Positions 25,201-40,200 of a DNA stretch of 64,000 nucleotides are shown here, piece after piece (position 1 is the stretch's first letter; every line of letters begins with the position of its first letter). The DNA is taken from NCBI RefSeq assembly GCF_014905175.1, contig NC_057789.1:27772555-27836554 (forward strand), given 5' to 3'. Source of the stretch: Aphidius gifuensis (Eukaryota; Arthropoda; Insecta; Hymenoptera; Braconidae). Position numbers and translations under genes: made by a program. A model generated the notes under the pieces. The model worked only from the letters and a program-made list of their open reading frames with translations. It made no database searches and had not been told where the DNA came from.

Positions 25201-28200
25201 GATATAAATTTTTAAAAACAAATTCAACACTTGCTAATTAAGTCAATTATTCGAAACACAGCATACCCATGATAGCGAATCGAGTCAATTAGAAAAAAAT
25301 CCCTTATATGTGCAAGTTAATTTAAAATATCAAAAAGTATACGTGGTTATTCATCACCATCATCATCATTAATGGCTATCCTTGGATAACAGCTCTACAC
25401 ACTTTCATCCTTCACCTAAGTAACAGAAGATTTGTCCTCAGGAAGCAAAAAGTAGATTGTAACATTGCCTCGGGGTGTATTGACAATTTCCAGGTGTTTA
25501 ATCAATAATGTCGCTGCTATTCCATAAAGTAAACATGGAATACCTAATGAAAAAAATAATAATTATTAACTTTCCAATATACTTTGTATCTTGTTAATAA
25601 ATTTCATAACATTTTAATATGAATATTATGATTTTTTTTTTATCGTTTATCGAAAGTATACAACATGATTTAATTATGTAAAATTTCATTTTTTAAATAT
25701 TACATATATTTAAAAAAATATATATATAAATAATGCAAAATACCAAGGTTTATTATCTTGATAGCCTTGAAGAATTTGTCATCCATTGTAAGATCTTCTT
25801 CAATACGTTTTGTACAATGATATTTTATATAGGGAAAACAACCAGTTCGTAATACATGATAATTACTTGAACCGACTGGCCAGTTGAAGTGGGACATACC
25901 ACGTTGATCATTTATTACGTCATTGTACTTGACAAAATAGGATGTCCATGGTGGTTCCTTGGTCTGCCGCAAGTAACTTGTTAGAACCTATATTTACCAT
26001 CAAACAAACCACACACATATATAGATATATATATAGAGAATACAAATTTGTTTGTTAATAGGGTTTTGTCCGCATTGAAACTTTGAAAGCACTTGATCAA
26101 CATCATGATGTTGATTTCTCTTACGACTACTGTTTTGTAAAGAACGTATTCTCATTGCATTCTATCTGATGTTTTATTTTTATTTATTTTTAATCAATAT
26201 GATTCTCATGGTTATGTAAGACTGACCAGAGTAGCTAAATAATAACGGATTAAATTTAATTTAAAAATAGTTAAAGAAATACAGTTGGTCAGCAATACAT
26301 CATGAGAAATTTATTTAAAAGCAAAAAAAATTATTTAATTTAAAAATATACCTCTGATGACAATGGCTTTCTGAATGAGGTGAGACATCTCATCCAAATT
26401 CTTTGAAAAGTTGGCTTTATTATTAGGCTGCTGTTCATTTAAATTTATTTATTTATTTCAACAAGGTGTTGTATTTTCTGTCAAATAAATTATCTGCAAA
26501 TTTCAAAATATATTATAGGTCATAATTTTGAACGGAAAAAAAAAATTATTTTTTGAATTTGACTATTAAAAAATATTTACAGCGGTAACATGATGTTCCG
26601 TTATACGTTTTGTATTGTGTATATTACCTTTCTAAAATTACCCAGAGAGTGATCGTGTGCCACTAAATGTCAAGGTTGTTTTGCACGTGCATACACATTA
26701 GGTGCTATGCAAAAAAAAAAAAAAAAAACTTTTATCCACAAAAAAAATAACAAAAACAATTTTTTATAAATGTTTTTTAATTTTATAAATTAAATTTTTC
26801 GCTTTGTGATGATATACTAATTATGATTAATTAATATATTATATTTATAATTTAATTAAAAACTAAATTATTATTTTACGTAACTTTATTATTTTTTTTT
26901 CCTTGATTAAATTATTTTAAACTTTCATTTTGCTGGTGAAAATATAAATATTAAAAATTAAAAAATTAGCAGAACTTACAAATTATTTATAATTAAATTT
27001 ATTTAAATAAATTTACCGCCACAATATGATAATTTATATCATTGCGCATGTGTTTGTTATTTTGTATGTTAACCAAAATTATTTGACACGTGACTTGTTG
27101 TGGCACTTGTTTAATTTACTACGTGTTGTGGTGTCATTTCTTTATCACATTATCACCACACAACACATTGCCTGCTGTTATTGTTACGTAGGTCTTGGTG
27201 TTTACCTGTTTTTTATTATTTATTTTTTTAACTCGTTTTTCACGTAAACACCTTGATGTAAAATGAGCAATTTACACGTGCTCGTAACCGTTATTCATTT
27301 ATGTATATTTTTCTTTAATATGAGTGGAAAACTACACCATGCAATAATGTGTAAATAATTTACAGATGAACATAGTTAGTCCATGAATATAAAAATTTAC
27401 AAAGAGCGATGAATGAGGTCACGTAGTGGCCATGTTGATTGTTGAACCATCTTTTTCCGTTGGTGGCGACTGTAGCTGGTGATGATTTTTTTTTATACAC
27501 CAAGTTAACTTGGCTCAAGTTATCGATCGACTTTGGCGGGCTTTTTGATTATATTATTTAACACTTTAATTTATTTTCATTGAAATTATATAATTTTTAA
27601 AATTATTTTTAATACATTTTATCGTAATTTATCAAATTAAATTAATTATGTTTTTATTTTTTTGTTACAGGTAAGTCATCTTTATTCTGGCTGTAGCCAA
27701 TACATCATTGATAATTTAATAATACTTGCACTGTGAGAGAAGGTAAGCTTTACCAAAATGAATAAATCTTAATTTAATTAGAAATGCTTTCTCATAAAGA
27801 CGCTCGGAAAAATAATTGATATAAGACTAGTATTTTAAAAATACATATTTTTTTTAAATAAAAGTTTGACAAGTTGAAAATATATATATAAACAATTATA
27901 GATAGATAGTAGTGATTCAATTAAAATATATATATATGATCTATCATTAAGGCGGAAATTTGTGATATGCTCATGAATTTTAGTTTATACTTGAGTGAAC
28001 ACAAATGCAAGACCATGAAAAATTAATATTATTCAAGGATTTATCAAAGTATTTATGGTCGAATTCACGTATATATCAAATAACGGCTCAACCTGCACCA
28101 ATGATTATTTTTCTCCTTTTAATATTATATAAAATATACGAGTTCATTATTACATATTGTTTAAAGCAAATAATATATTCCGAGAAATAAAACTCAAGAA

Positions 28201-31200
28201 AAATAGCTGCTTTTTACTGAAAAAACATGATAATATTATTTTTTCCATTTTCACCATATTATATATTTTTATAATATTATAGCAAAAGTACCGCGAGAGA
28301 ATCCGATTATAAAACTGATTTCAATAATGAAAAAAATAACCAACGAAAAATTATTCTGCAGAATAACCCAGTTCCAACGCACTTCCTCTTTAAAAAAGAA
28401 AAAAAAAAAAAAAATCACGAACCCATATAGTAATAACAATGGAATTTTTATTTATATTTTTTCTATATTTGTTAAATGCGATGAAATCGTAACTTCCCGG
28501 CAAGGCAATTCTGTGCACCAGAAATGCATTTTGCGCTCTGGTTATTCCCATAAAAAATTGAACGCATATCACCTATATAATATATTTGGTCTGGTTATGC
28601 AGAGACATATATATATTTATGAATTATTATCAACATAGGACTATTAAACCTCACAATTATTATTTTATATTTCCGTTTTTCAATTATTATTTTAGAGTTG
28701 ACAAAATAAATATAGTTTGAAAATAAAAAAAATAATTATGAAAGTTTAAAAAAGTATTCTCAAAATTTAAAAACAAATCTTTATTAGAAATTTTTTTTAT
28801 TTATTTATGTACAAGGTGTGGTTGAAATTAATTTTTGCAGAATTTGAAAAATAAAAAAAAATTAATCTACTATTTCACACAATTGATAGATAAATAAAAA
28901 TTTAAATTCGAAATAATAAAGTAAAAATTAACTAACAATATGATGATCAATTCACATTTGATATTTAACAATCAATATAAAACAGTTAGTTTTCCTTATT
29001 TGGTAAAATATTTATCAGAACTATGTATTACGTTTCCACGATCGAGATACAATTATTCTCATTGAATTTACTGTGTAGATTCTTGAACATTTATTTTCCC
29101 AAAGGCAAAATCACCACCGTTCCAGGTCAATTCATTGAAAAATTGGTTAAATATATAATATAACAAACTGCATATACTTAAAGTAGGAAAAAATATGTAT
29201 TGATTGACAGACAGATGAAGAATAAAATACACTCGCCCTCTCACCTGTCATTGATCCAAGTTAATTTTTTAAAATAACATATTGACATAAGTACGAGTTT
29301 CTCACAGTATTTCTAACAAACATATCGACAGTTATTTCGTAATAAACAAGAATTTTTATATTTATTTAATTTTTGTATTGTATATAAATTACCTATACCT
29401 ATGTATAACGTATATTGTTATGCACCATCGGTTTTTAAATTTTATCAAAAATACATTTTATTTGCCATAAATAAAAAATAAAAAATTTAATAATGCAAAA
29501 TAAAAAAACCAATTAAAATTGAAAATACAATAATCGTGAAAATGTCACATTGGAATTTTTAACTTTTTATTAAAATACATTTGAAATTATTTCTAATTTC
29601 TATGGCTTTTAATATTTAATTTAATTAAATTTAAAAAATTTAGAATGTATGAACTAATGACAATTTAACACTATTTATTTTACCATTGAAATTAAAAAAA
29701 ATAAATAAATAAGGAAACAAACAAGTACTCGAATATATACAAGAATTTTTATACGGATATATTAAATTTCTCCAACAACAAGAAATATTTGTTGTTTATT
29801 AATTTGTCACCTGAAATTAATTTCATTATAAACGGCATTGTTGATTTATTTTTCATTCTTTAAAATTGCAAATTAAAAATACATAATTAATTTATGTATG
29901 GAGCGTTTCATCAGCTTGTCTATTTGTTTTTTTTTTTTTCTTTACTTTTATTTTCTTTAATATTTTCATATTGCAAATATGAAGACACTTAAAACCTTGA
30001 CGCAAAAGCCAGAGGGAACATCACTATGCTTACAATTTATAAATGTTGAATATATATAAACGTGCCACACACAAGCTCACACACACACACAACATTTATT
30101 AATGCAAATGTGAAGATCACTATTATATTACCTTGAGGCATATGTGGTTGATGGAATCATATAAACAGTGGATGGATCCATGAATAGTTCATACAGTTTG
30201 AAAAAAAAAAAAAAACGTGTTTATCAGTAACAAAACGATGATGCTGCATGATGAAGAAGAAGAAGAAGAAGTTCTGGTGGTGAAATACGAGCATACATAT
30301 TTTTTTTTCTTTCAAATCTTACTGAGACAATCATAGCCTCATCACATCTTCGTGTATCACCTGAACACGCGACCGTCTCTCCCTGTTTTTATATTTTTTT
30401 TCCATTCAATTTCCAATTGATGCTTGTTTTGGTCACATATTCAACAATATAACTGCTTCAACAGTATAAAAACCTCGAATTTATTATTTATTTATTTTTT
30501 TTTTTTCTCAACTGCTTTACCACAAAAAAGGAATTTTATAAAAAAAGTTTAATAAATACATTCTGTGATAGTCATGAATATTTATAAAATTCATAAAAAA
30601 ATCACACACACACAATCAAGAAATGAACAATGTTTTTATTTTTACCATTAAAAGAAGATGTGGCAAATGAAAGAGTTTTGTGGTTAAAAGTTTTTCTGTG
30701 ATCTTTTTGAATCGGAATATAGTACTATTATATTTGATACAGTTTGTACATCATAAAAGCTGCTATCATCGTCTTTGAACACCAACCAATCATACACTTT
30801 TAATTTTTTTTTCTCAACTAAAAACTGGCTTTCACGCTGCTTTTTTAAAAAACAAAAAAAAAACAAGTTTAATACCCTGATGAATATTTTTTATATATAT
30901 AAATATATAAATAAAATCGTGATTCCAATTTAATGCTTTTTTAAAAGATGTATATCAAACATGAAATTGTATAAATTACGTAATATCTTAATCAACATAA
31001 ATATATAGAAAAATAACCAATAATAAATAATACGATTATTACAAATAAAATAAACATACAAGTTTATGTATAAAATTATCTAAAAAAAAAAAAAAAAACC
31101 ATCAATTTGCTTGAATATAATTTTTTTTTTTGCCTTAACATTTGATACGTGATCTGGTTTTTTTGTTTTAATTTAAAAAAAAAAACATGTATAAAAAAAA

Positions 31201-34200
31201 ATTAGCAATGTGATTTTCTAGATGGCCCAATTACGAAAATTACCCATCTTTTCTTTACTGCGTACTTTTAGCGTTTCTATATGATGATAATATAAAAGTT
31301 TTAAGTACGATTACACGATTGTCGTGTTTGCCACAAGGCATATGAAAAAAATTAAAAAAAAAAATTCATATTGGAATCGTTTTTAGTATACTGTCATTCC
31401 ATAATGTCTCTATATATATCGAGAATACTCTCAACATTATATTCGTCTGTGGTTTCAAGTCACGTGCTTCTATTATTGAAAGTCAATTCACTCTAATGGA
31501 AACTTTATAAACTATATTGTCTATATACATATTCGATATATATATTTTTTATAAATGTATTGTTCATATATGTATACATACCTACATAGCTTCCGTTTTC
31601 ATATATATTCATCGATTTATTAACAATTCACATAGTTTCAATTTAACATTAAAGGTTAACCATCATTTTCATATTTATTGACAATAAATTATTCTCTTAT
31701 CATTCACAATGTGATGGGAAAAAAAATTTTTTAAAATAAACAACTGAATATACTGGTAAAAAAACCTTTTCATTGTTTGGAAAAAAAAAATGTTTTTTGT
31801 TTAAGATATACTCAGATTATTATTAAATAAATATTTAAGTCTTTAGTAAATATGGCTTATTATTTCCTGTAGTTGTCTTGTAATAATACATGACCTAAAT
31901 TTTTTTTTTTTTGTTTAATGGCTTACCACAAGAAATTCTGACGAATAAATGAGGAGTCATAAATTGATGATTTATTAACCTACATATTCTGTTAAATTTT
32001 ATAAAATAATTTATAAATGATGAAACACAAAAAAAGCTATTGAAAGTTTTTTTTTAAATATTATTTTATAGACTGTGTTAATTATCAAATTGAGTGCGGG
32101 AAATAATTTTTAATAAAAATAAAATCACAATGGAAAAATAAAATACAGCGTTTCTTTGAAATATAATTTTTTTTTAAATATTCACGTGTTTGCAATATGT
32201 GTGTTGTAACAATATCTAACTGATGATGCACTATATTGTGTGTCGGATATTTGTTTGATATTGTGGGAACTAAATTAGAATTTTCTAGCCACTGTTGGAT
32301 AATGCAACAGGAGTGCAAGTGAATTAAACTCGAACACGCAATACAACAATGTGAATAACCATGATCATTAACTGTCTACTTAATTTTTTTTTTTTTCTTT
32401 ATCGTGCTTTGCTTGTTAGGTGTTATGCGTTTATTATGATGCCCATTAGAAGTAAAATAATACATCGTGTTGACTGAATTAAATAATTTTTATTTAAAAA
32501 TATAATTATTATTAATTAAATTTAATTAATTTTAAATAAAGATTTTTTTTTCTTAGGTAATTGTTTGTCTCAGCCTAAACACTTTAATCAAACTAAAAAT
32601 AAAATTTTATGGCTTTGACCAAAATAGAAATAGTCAGGTGAGAAAAAATATTAAAATAATTTTCTTATTAATGGCAAAATTCAAACAACATCTGTCTATA
32701 TGATCATCATCATCATTTCCCTCTCAATAATAAATTTTTTATTATTATCATTATATTTTTTTATTATCACCAATGTTTTTATTTCATCATCTATATCAAA
32801 TTGCGTGCACAACACTTGCAAGCATGTCTATACCTTGAAAACTGGTTTACATGTCCGGACAAACAAGTATTCATGTCTCTTTTCTATACTGCCACCTAAC
32901 AACTTTTAATATAATCGTATAAAATGAACGAAAAAAAATATAAAGTTTCCTGAATCTTGTACATGTTTGAGTGTGTCATATAAAAGTGTGTGTGTTTGTG
33001 TTTATATATGAATGACAGGAACCAAAGGGCAATCAACTTTTATGTTATACCTTTGGTGTATATATAGAAGAATATCGATAGTTGTTTACTTCGATAAAAT
33101 TTTTATTAACAATAGATGTTTACAATTAACATTCTACTTTTTCTGAGAAATGAGCAACAATTAAAATGAAAAAAACAAATTACATAAACAAAATAAATAT
33201 AAAATAAAAAAATACAAGGCAATATATAGAAATAGCAATTAAAGTTGAGAAACTGACGTGTTTATCAAAGAACTTAATTTCTTTGGAAATCTTCTTGAAT
33301 AAATCGTTTTGAGTATTTTATTTTTTTTTGTTCTCATTATTATTCATTGCTATTTTTTTTTTTTTTAATTGCTAAAGTTTTAGTAGAATTTTTTGTAGAT
33401 CAGAATTATTGTTTTACTTTTATATAATGAAAAAAAAAATTTATTAATTTAACATTGTCATGTAAAAATTACATCTTTTTTCGTGCTGTCAATATGAATT
33501 GTTTTTTTTTTTTTTTTACAATGCAAATTGATAACAGGAAATGGTATTTTTATCGATATATATTAGGCATTTGTCTCTTCAACCGGATCTGACAAGATCC
33601 TGGATGTGCACAGTGATGCTGGTGACATGCAAGTCGGATGTAAAACAATTTAGCTGATATATCCGGTCAATATAAATTTTTTTATGATTTTTCATTATTT
33701 AAAAATTTTTTTGAGAGTCTCTATCTGCTCTACAAATTTGAAAAAAAAAATTACTGATGGGTTTTCGAATAGAAGGAGAATTTTCATAAACACAAAAGCA
33801 AATTTTTAAAAGCATAAAATTTTGAAATGGTCCAATATTTTTCAGTGATTAAATACTCGATTAAATGCAATTTCATGATTCAATGATTCATAGTACACTA
33901 TGATCCTTCATTTTTTTTTTTTTCTATAAAATATGAAATATCTGTTATTTTAAAACTTATGACCATAATATTTACAGTAGGTTAGATATCACTGATTGAT
34001 CTTGAAGATTCAAACTTTGCTACCCCGAATTTAAAAAAAAATAAAATAAAAAATAAATTGAAGATACTTATACACGCAACAGGCATATTCATCCACCTAC
34101 TTCTAGATGATAAAAAGATTCTTTATTCTGATATAAGCTGCAGTTTATACTCGTGAAACGAATCTTCGACTACTATCATAACCTTTCATTTTGAATATAG

Positions 34201-37200
34201 CATTATAATTTTCCATTCTCAATGCACTAAAGTGACTATAAAAATATTAGAATAAAAATTTCAGTTATTCTTCTTACAAATCACATTTTTTTTTTAGCAT
34301 ATTGCACCATTTATAGAATTATTATTTGTCATTTTAAAAAATGCATTTTATATCTATGGAAATTTAAAAAAAAAAAAAAAAACAAAATTCAATTATTTTA
34401 AATTTAATCTTATATATTTATATTTTATTCGTTTTATTTTTAAAAATTTGATAAGTATGTATCTCGACTCATCATCTTATTAAACATTAAAAAGCTTTAA
34501 TAATAATAACATTTTAATATGATGTTTTGACGTGAAGAAGCTCTATATATTTCATTTCATTTCATGAAAATCAGTTAACCCCAATGTAATTTCCTTTTTA
34601 TACTGTCATGTGCCAGACAGTTGAAAGACACACACACATTATATAAATATTAAATAATGTTTTTTAAAAATATTGCCCTCGAGTGTGCAACAAAATAAAT
34701 TGCATTATTATTTACGATTAAAATCACTTGCACTTATTTTATTTAATCAAATTGATTCCTTTTTTTTTTTGTCTAATTAGTATCAGCTAATTTTTTTATC
34801 TTCAATATTCTATATAAAAATAAAAAGCATCTTGTTGAAGCATCAATTTTTAAACCGTAAAATTAACAAAGATAAAAAATAATTAGAACCACGCAGTATA
34901 TATTGCAATGAATTCTTATTAATCGAAGGTCTGCATTTTTTTTTTTTAACTCTTCTGTCACTCCCTTAAGGTATATAAATAGTTCAAGATAAACACCGTG
35001 TTATTTGTTTGAATTCTTTTTTAAAACTCTTTTTATATATACCACTCATTTTTTTTCATATATAAATTTTTTAATTTTTTAATACAAAGTAGTTGATGGT
35101 TTTGTACTTGGTAAAATGGATCATCAATGTTGAATTCCATTTTAATATATATATGTATGTACGCACTGGTAATTAACCATTGAAATGTGTTTACAGAACA
35201 TGTATCTTTCATGGCTTTTCATTCAGGGTCACGTCATACGAACGTATATCAAATGGATATATTAGATTTCATTCATGACATTGTCATATGACATATCATA
35301 CGTCATGACACAACGCGATGTCATGTATTTTTCATATATTATCAAATGGATATATATCACTGACCCATTAGACAAATCGTACTGTCATTTCTTGCGTCGC
35401 ACGACTGTCGCCCGATTTTAATATTAATTAGTCTATCAAATACGATACTAAGGGATTATTTGAGAAACTCTGATTTTTATATATAATGACAAATGATCAT
35501 TACTATATATCGTCATTGATAAGATACATTATTTGACATGACTATGTTATGACAAACAATATTTGTACAATGACGTCACAGAATTGTCACATGAATTTTT
35601 CTATGACATGACAGGAGTCATTTTATCTAATATATATCATTATACTGGTACTGATTTGACGATACGAGTAATATTAAACAACTGGATTATTGAAACGATA
35701 TTTATTTAATAAATGAAACCAAAATATTTCAGAATAATATGACATTTGTTCAAATAAACAACTCGCCAGGGAATTTTTCATCTCTCGGTAGTCATTAACA
35801 CATGGATATTCATATATAAATTAAAAAAAAAATAACTAGATAAATATTTTAATTAATAGCAAACATTTTCACTGTGTATTTACAAATGCAGTTGTTGAAT
35901 CAATATTTTTTTATATATTGCTTATATTTTGTTGAATTAAAAAAAACGAAAAAATTAATAAACCATGATAAATAAATTGTCATTTTTAATTAAACAAAAT
36001 AAATATTTTTTTTGAAGTTACTCGAATAATTTACGGATTTTAACCACAATAGATGACATGTATATTAATATATAAACGCATAAAATTAATTTGACCTCAA
36101 AATTTTCAACAGCAAAATTAAACCTAAATATGCGACGTTTTAATATCTAAGTACAGTATCTACACCAATATTTCTAGTGTTGTAAAATGTTATACTCGGA
36201 TAATGTATGAACGTTTTTATTGCTCATAGTGGTCAAGATAATATTTACAATCCTACACAATGCAGCAACACTGCTGATATTTCGCAGCTACTATTAACCA
36301 TAAAAATTTTCAAGTGTCTCTCAAGATATCTAAAATGTTTACACTTAAAAATTTATGTTGTCTCATATTTTCTGCTATGTATTTTCCCATTAACTATACA
36401 GGCCTTGAAAATTAAGAAAAAAAAAACAATTTTATCATTTTTTTAATATTTATTACATGACATATATATACTTTGTGCAATTTAGTAACAATATTTTTTA
36501 TTTCTTTTTTATTTTCATTAAAAATAAAACTGAAATATTTTTATTTTATTTTACAAAGTGTTGTTTATCATAAAATTATTTTCAACTTCTGTAAATAAAT
36601 AAATATATAGTTTTTTTTTTTTCTTAATTTTTTTTTTTCAAATTGTTCAAATGAAAATAAATAAATAAAAATAAATAATACTCGGCTTTATTTAAATCCC
36701 TGGAGTGCACTTGGAGAGTTGAAACTCCGTGAAGTTGTACCGACATTAATGAAATTTCATCGTGACGAATAGCTTCTATCCTTTCACATTGCGTGTGACC
36801 ATTTTTAAAGAGTAAATAATATATCCCAGGTGACTTTACCAGAGTATTACGTGTTTGTAAAAAAATTCACATCTCTTTATATAGTATATATATGTTTATA
36901 TATTGCATACTTTATAACTACTTAACGTCTTGCGTAAAAATGAAAAAAAAAAAAAAAAAGGCATTTCTTTATAATATAATAACAGTTTTAGTTAGTTTAC
37001 AAAAGTATTATAAAATTTTGTGCGTATAAATACAAACTAGATTCTGCGGTAACTACATGAGAAAGTCTCACCATGACAATGGAATGCCATCACTATGTTC
37101 AATGCATAAAATTCTTTCGAGTTTATTTATTTTTTCATTTTACTTGTAGCATTTATTAACATCAAGTAGCATTTATTAAATAAAGTGTTGAATTAAAATC

Positions 37201-40200
37201 AATGACTTCTATAGTATGTGTAAATAAATATAAATACAAACAATCGATTTAATAAAAAATCAAGAAGAAAAAAAAAAAATTTAAAGGGCCTTTGTATTTT
37301 AAATAAATTGGTTGGTTGATACTGTTGTTATTAAAATTAACAAAGCAAAAAAAAAAAAAAAATTATTGGTATATATTGGCGGCGACGATTTCTCGTAATG
37401 ATTGTATATACATATAATCATTACAAATATATGCTCCAACTATTCTGATGTTAATGTGTCCGCGCTATTTTCTCATTAATGTCATCGAGAAAGATGCCCG
37501 GTGGCCTTATTCATAAATACCTGGAGCATATATCAATGAGTTTGGCCATTTACGCTGAACACCCGCTGTGTTTTGCCTCGCCCACTTTATTATTTTTTTT
37601 TTTTACTTATATATCGAAAGGGTTTTATGCCCGCGAGAGATGATCAAGACCGGATTTGATATACATATGACTGTACAGTATAAATATACTTGGTTAAATA
37701 ATTTTCATTTCATTATTTGAAATGTATATTTAATTCAAGCAAATGTATATCTTTTAAAAATATTAAATTAAGGCTTCAGTTTGTTTTGGATTTTTATTAT
37801 TGTATAAAAGAAAAAAATGAACCACTTTTCAGTGTAGCGGTATCATGTTGTTTATTAACCGGTTTGAAATGAAGTTTTTAAGATGAAGACAAAAGAATCT
37901 GTCTGAGCATTGAACTGTTTTTTTTTTTTTTTTCGTTTATTTGGTTGCTCTACATGAACTACATGAACTGTGTTGACGGTATATATAGTTGGACACTAAA
38001 ACAAAGCATTTGCAATTGTTTTTGATGATGTTTTGTTAGATAAATTGTATTTTTTGCATTTGATGGTATGTGTAAATTACTTGATCATTGTTTTTTTCTT
38101 TTATTTTTTTTTCTATACGAGTTGTACAATACGAGCAAAGAACAAAGAAAGTTTTACCGACCAAATTATTCACTTATAGTTTTACTTCGGAAGTGGTGTG
38201 CTTGGAATGTAAGGAAGTAGGTTTTTAATTGTTGACAGGACAATTGTGAGAGTACTCGAAAATTGCACACACGAATGAAATAAAGAAAAAAACAATCAAG
38301 CAGTGCAAAGCAAAAATTATATCTTTTGTACAAATTCAAAGGAAAAAAAAAAAACAAAATTGGATGAGCATCAATTTATTATTGAATTTTCAAACAAAGT
38401 TTGACAATTAATTGAAAATTACGTGATACTCATAAATGGTGAAAAATTTTTTGCTGTATTTTTAAAATAAAAGTTAGATGTATTTTAAAATGAGCCAAGA
38501 AATTTTTTTAAATTTATTCATTTTTTTATTGTATAAAACACTTGGTTTTTTGTTTAACATACTGTCCATTTCATTCCAGTGTTTTATAATGTTGGTTGAA
38601 GACAAATAAATGAACAAAAAAAAAAAAGAAAAAACATTTGCTAAAAGACATAACGTTTTTACCAATTCTAATGATATTGATAAAAACATCAAGTACATTG
38701 AATTTTTTTTTTGTTTTTTATATTTTATCTTGGAGAATTTTTTTTTTTGTATATTTTAAAAATTGAACATTTGCCAAAGTTTTCAAATCTCATTTGGCTA
38801 GTCTCATTCAGGCGATTCACAAAAGTAAAATATATCGTTAACATCCTGTATAGTAAAGTTTGAGTTTATATTGTACCAGTTGTTCCCACATAGAAATGCA
38901 CAAGCTATATCGTAGAGCTTTAGTTAACGACAATATTCAGAATAATCACAAATAAACACAAAATTTTATTGGTAACTTACATATATGATAATGATACTTG
39001 TACAATGCATATTGGAATTTTTTTTATACAGTAGCAATTTAAAGATTTTAGATATTCAAAAAAAAAAAAATAATAAATAAAAAATTTTCAAGCTCAAGAT
39101 CTGCTTATTGCTCAATTTTTTATATAACAGGTGTGTATGTCTGATCGAAAAAGATACGTGACGACAACCCACCTCTAATCTGCAATGCGTAGGAAATTGG
39201 AAAAAAATTAATTTATTGCTCAACGTGTTAAATATATGTATAAAGAAAAATAAATCTTTTTTATTTTCTTTTTCAAAACAAATAATTCTAAATGACAGAT
39301 AAACTTTGACACAGAAAATTTAATTCCTTGTTGGTCCATAAATGTTCAAATTGATTAATACATTTTATTTTTTAAATAAATTTTATTTAATTGTTCAAAA
39401 AAATAATAATAAAAATTCATCACATAATAATCTTCAATCTAAATGTGGAATGTGGGGAAAGTCAAGTTGATATGTTACAAGATATAAAAGTTTTCTTGGA
39501 TTAAACTTTGTAAACACAGTATAGATAATCATGAATGAAACTATTTAATGCTTGTATCAAAAAAAAAAAAAAAAAAACATCCTCTTTCGTATAGATAAAA
39601 AATGAAAAACTTTCTAAATTAAATAACTAAAAAAAAAAACTATATAAAATATTTTAAATATATTTTTTGTTTAATAATTTTTATCAATTTTTAAATAACT
39701 AAAAATAAAGAGAAAAAAAATTGTAAAAGCATATTATTTTATCGGGATATATTGTATTTGTTTACGTGTTGATCACGATTTTTAAAAATGAAAAATCACT
39801 TTGAAATTTCTCTCAGGTGTGTGATGAGTTGTTGAGAGGCTTTTACCAAGCATCAAAGTAAAAAATCAATCGTTAGAAAAAAATAAATAAATAATAATAA
39901 ACAATGGAATTATTAATGACTTGCCTGTAGCTTTTATTGATAACCGGTTTTATATATCAATATGTGTGTGGTGGTTATAATTTTGTTGATGGTAAATTAC
40001 AGTAGTTGACGATGACGCGTTTCATCGAACCACAGTTTTTCTCCACACCTGTTTTATCTACCAACGCATGTAATAAAAATTATATTATTTGAAAGTTGAC
40101 TTTTAATGTAACACGTGTGTATTGTTTTATAACCATTGATTTAATATTGACAATTGAAATTATATTTCACAATTGATTTATTTTATTTTATTTTTTTTGT

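Noticed and set aside
30241..30275. (GAA)n run as a coding repeat
   Set aside because: A simple microsatellite in intron with no surrounding frame.
32541..32563. Second possible ratchet site, TTTTCTTAG|GTAATT
   Set aside because: The acceptor half is good, but the donor half lacks G at +5, so it is much weaker than the site at 27670.
38203..38224. Similarity to miR-1/miR-206 (TGGAATGTAAGGAAGTAGG)
   Set aside because: No flanking sequence folds it into a hairpin with a complementary arm, and it departs from miR-1 in the 3' half; taken as chance.
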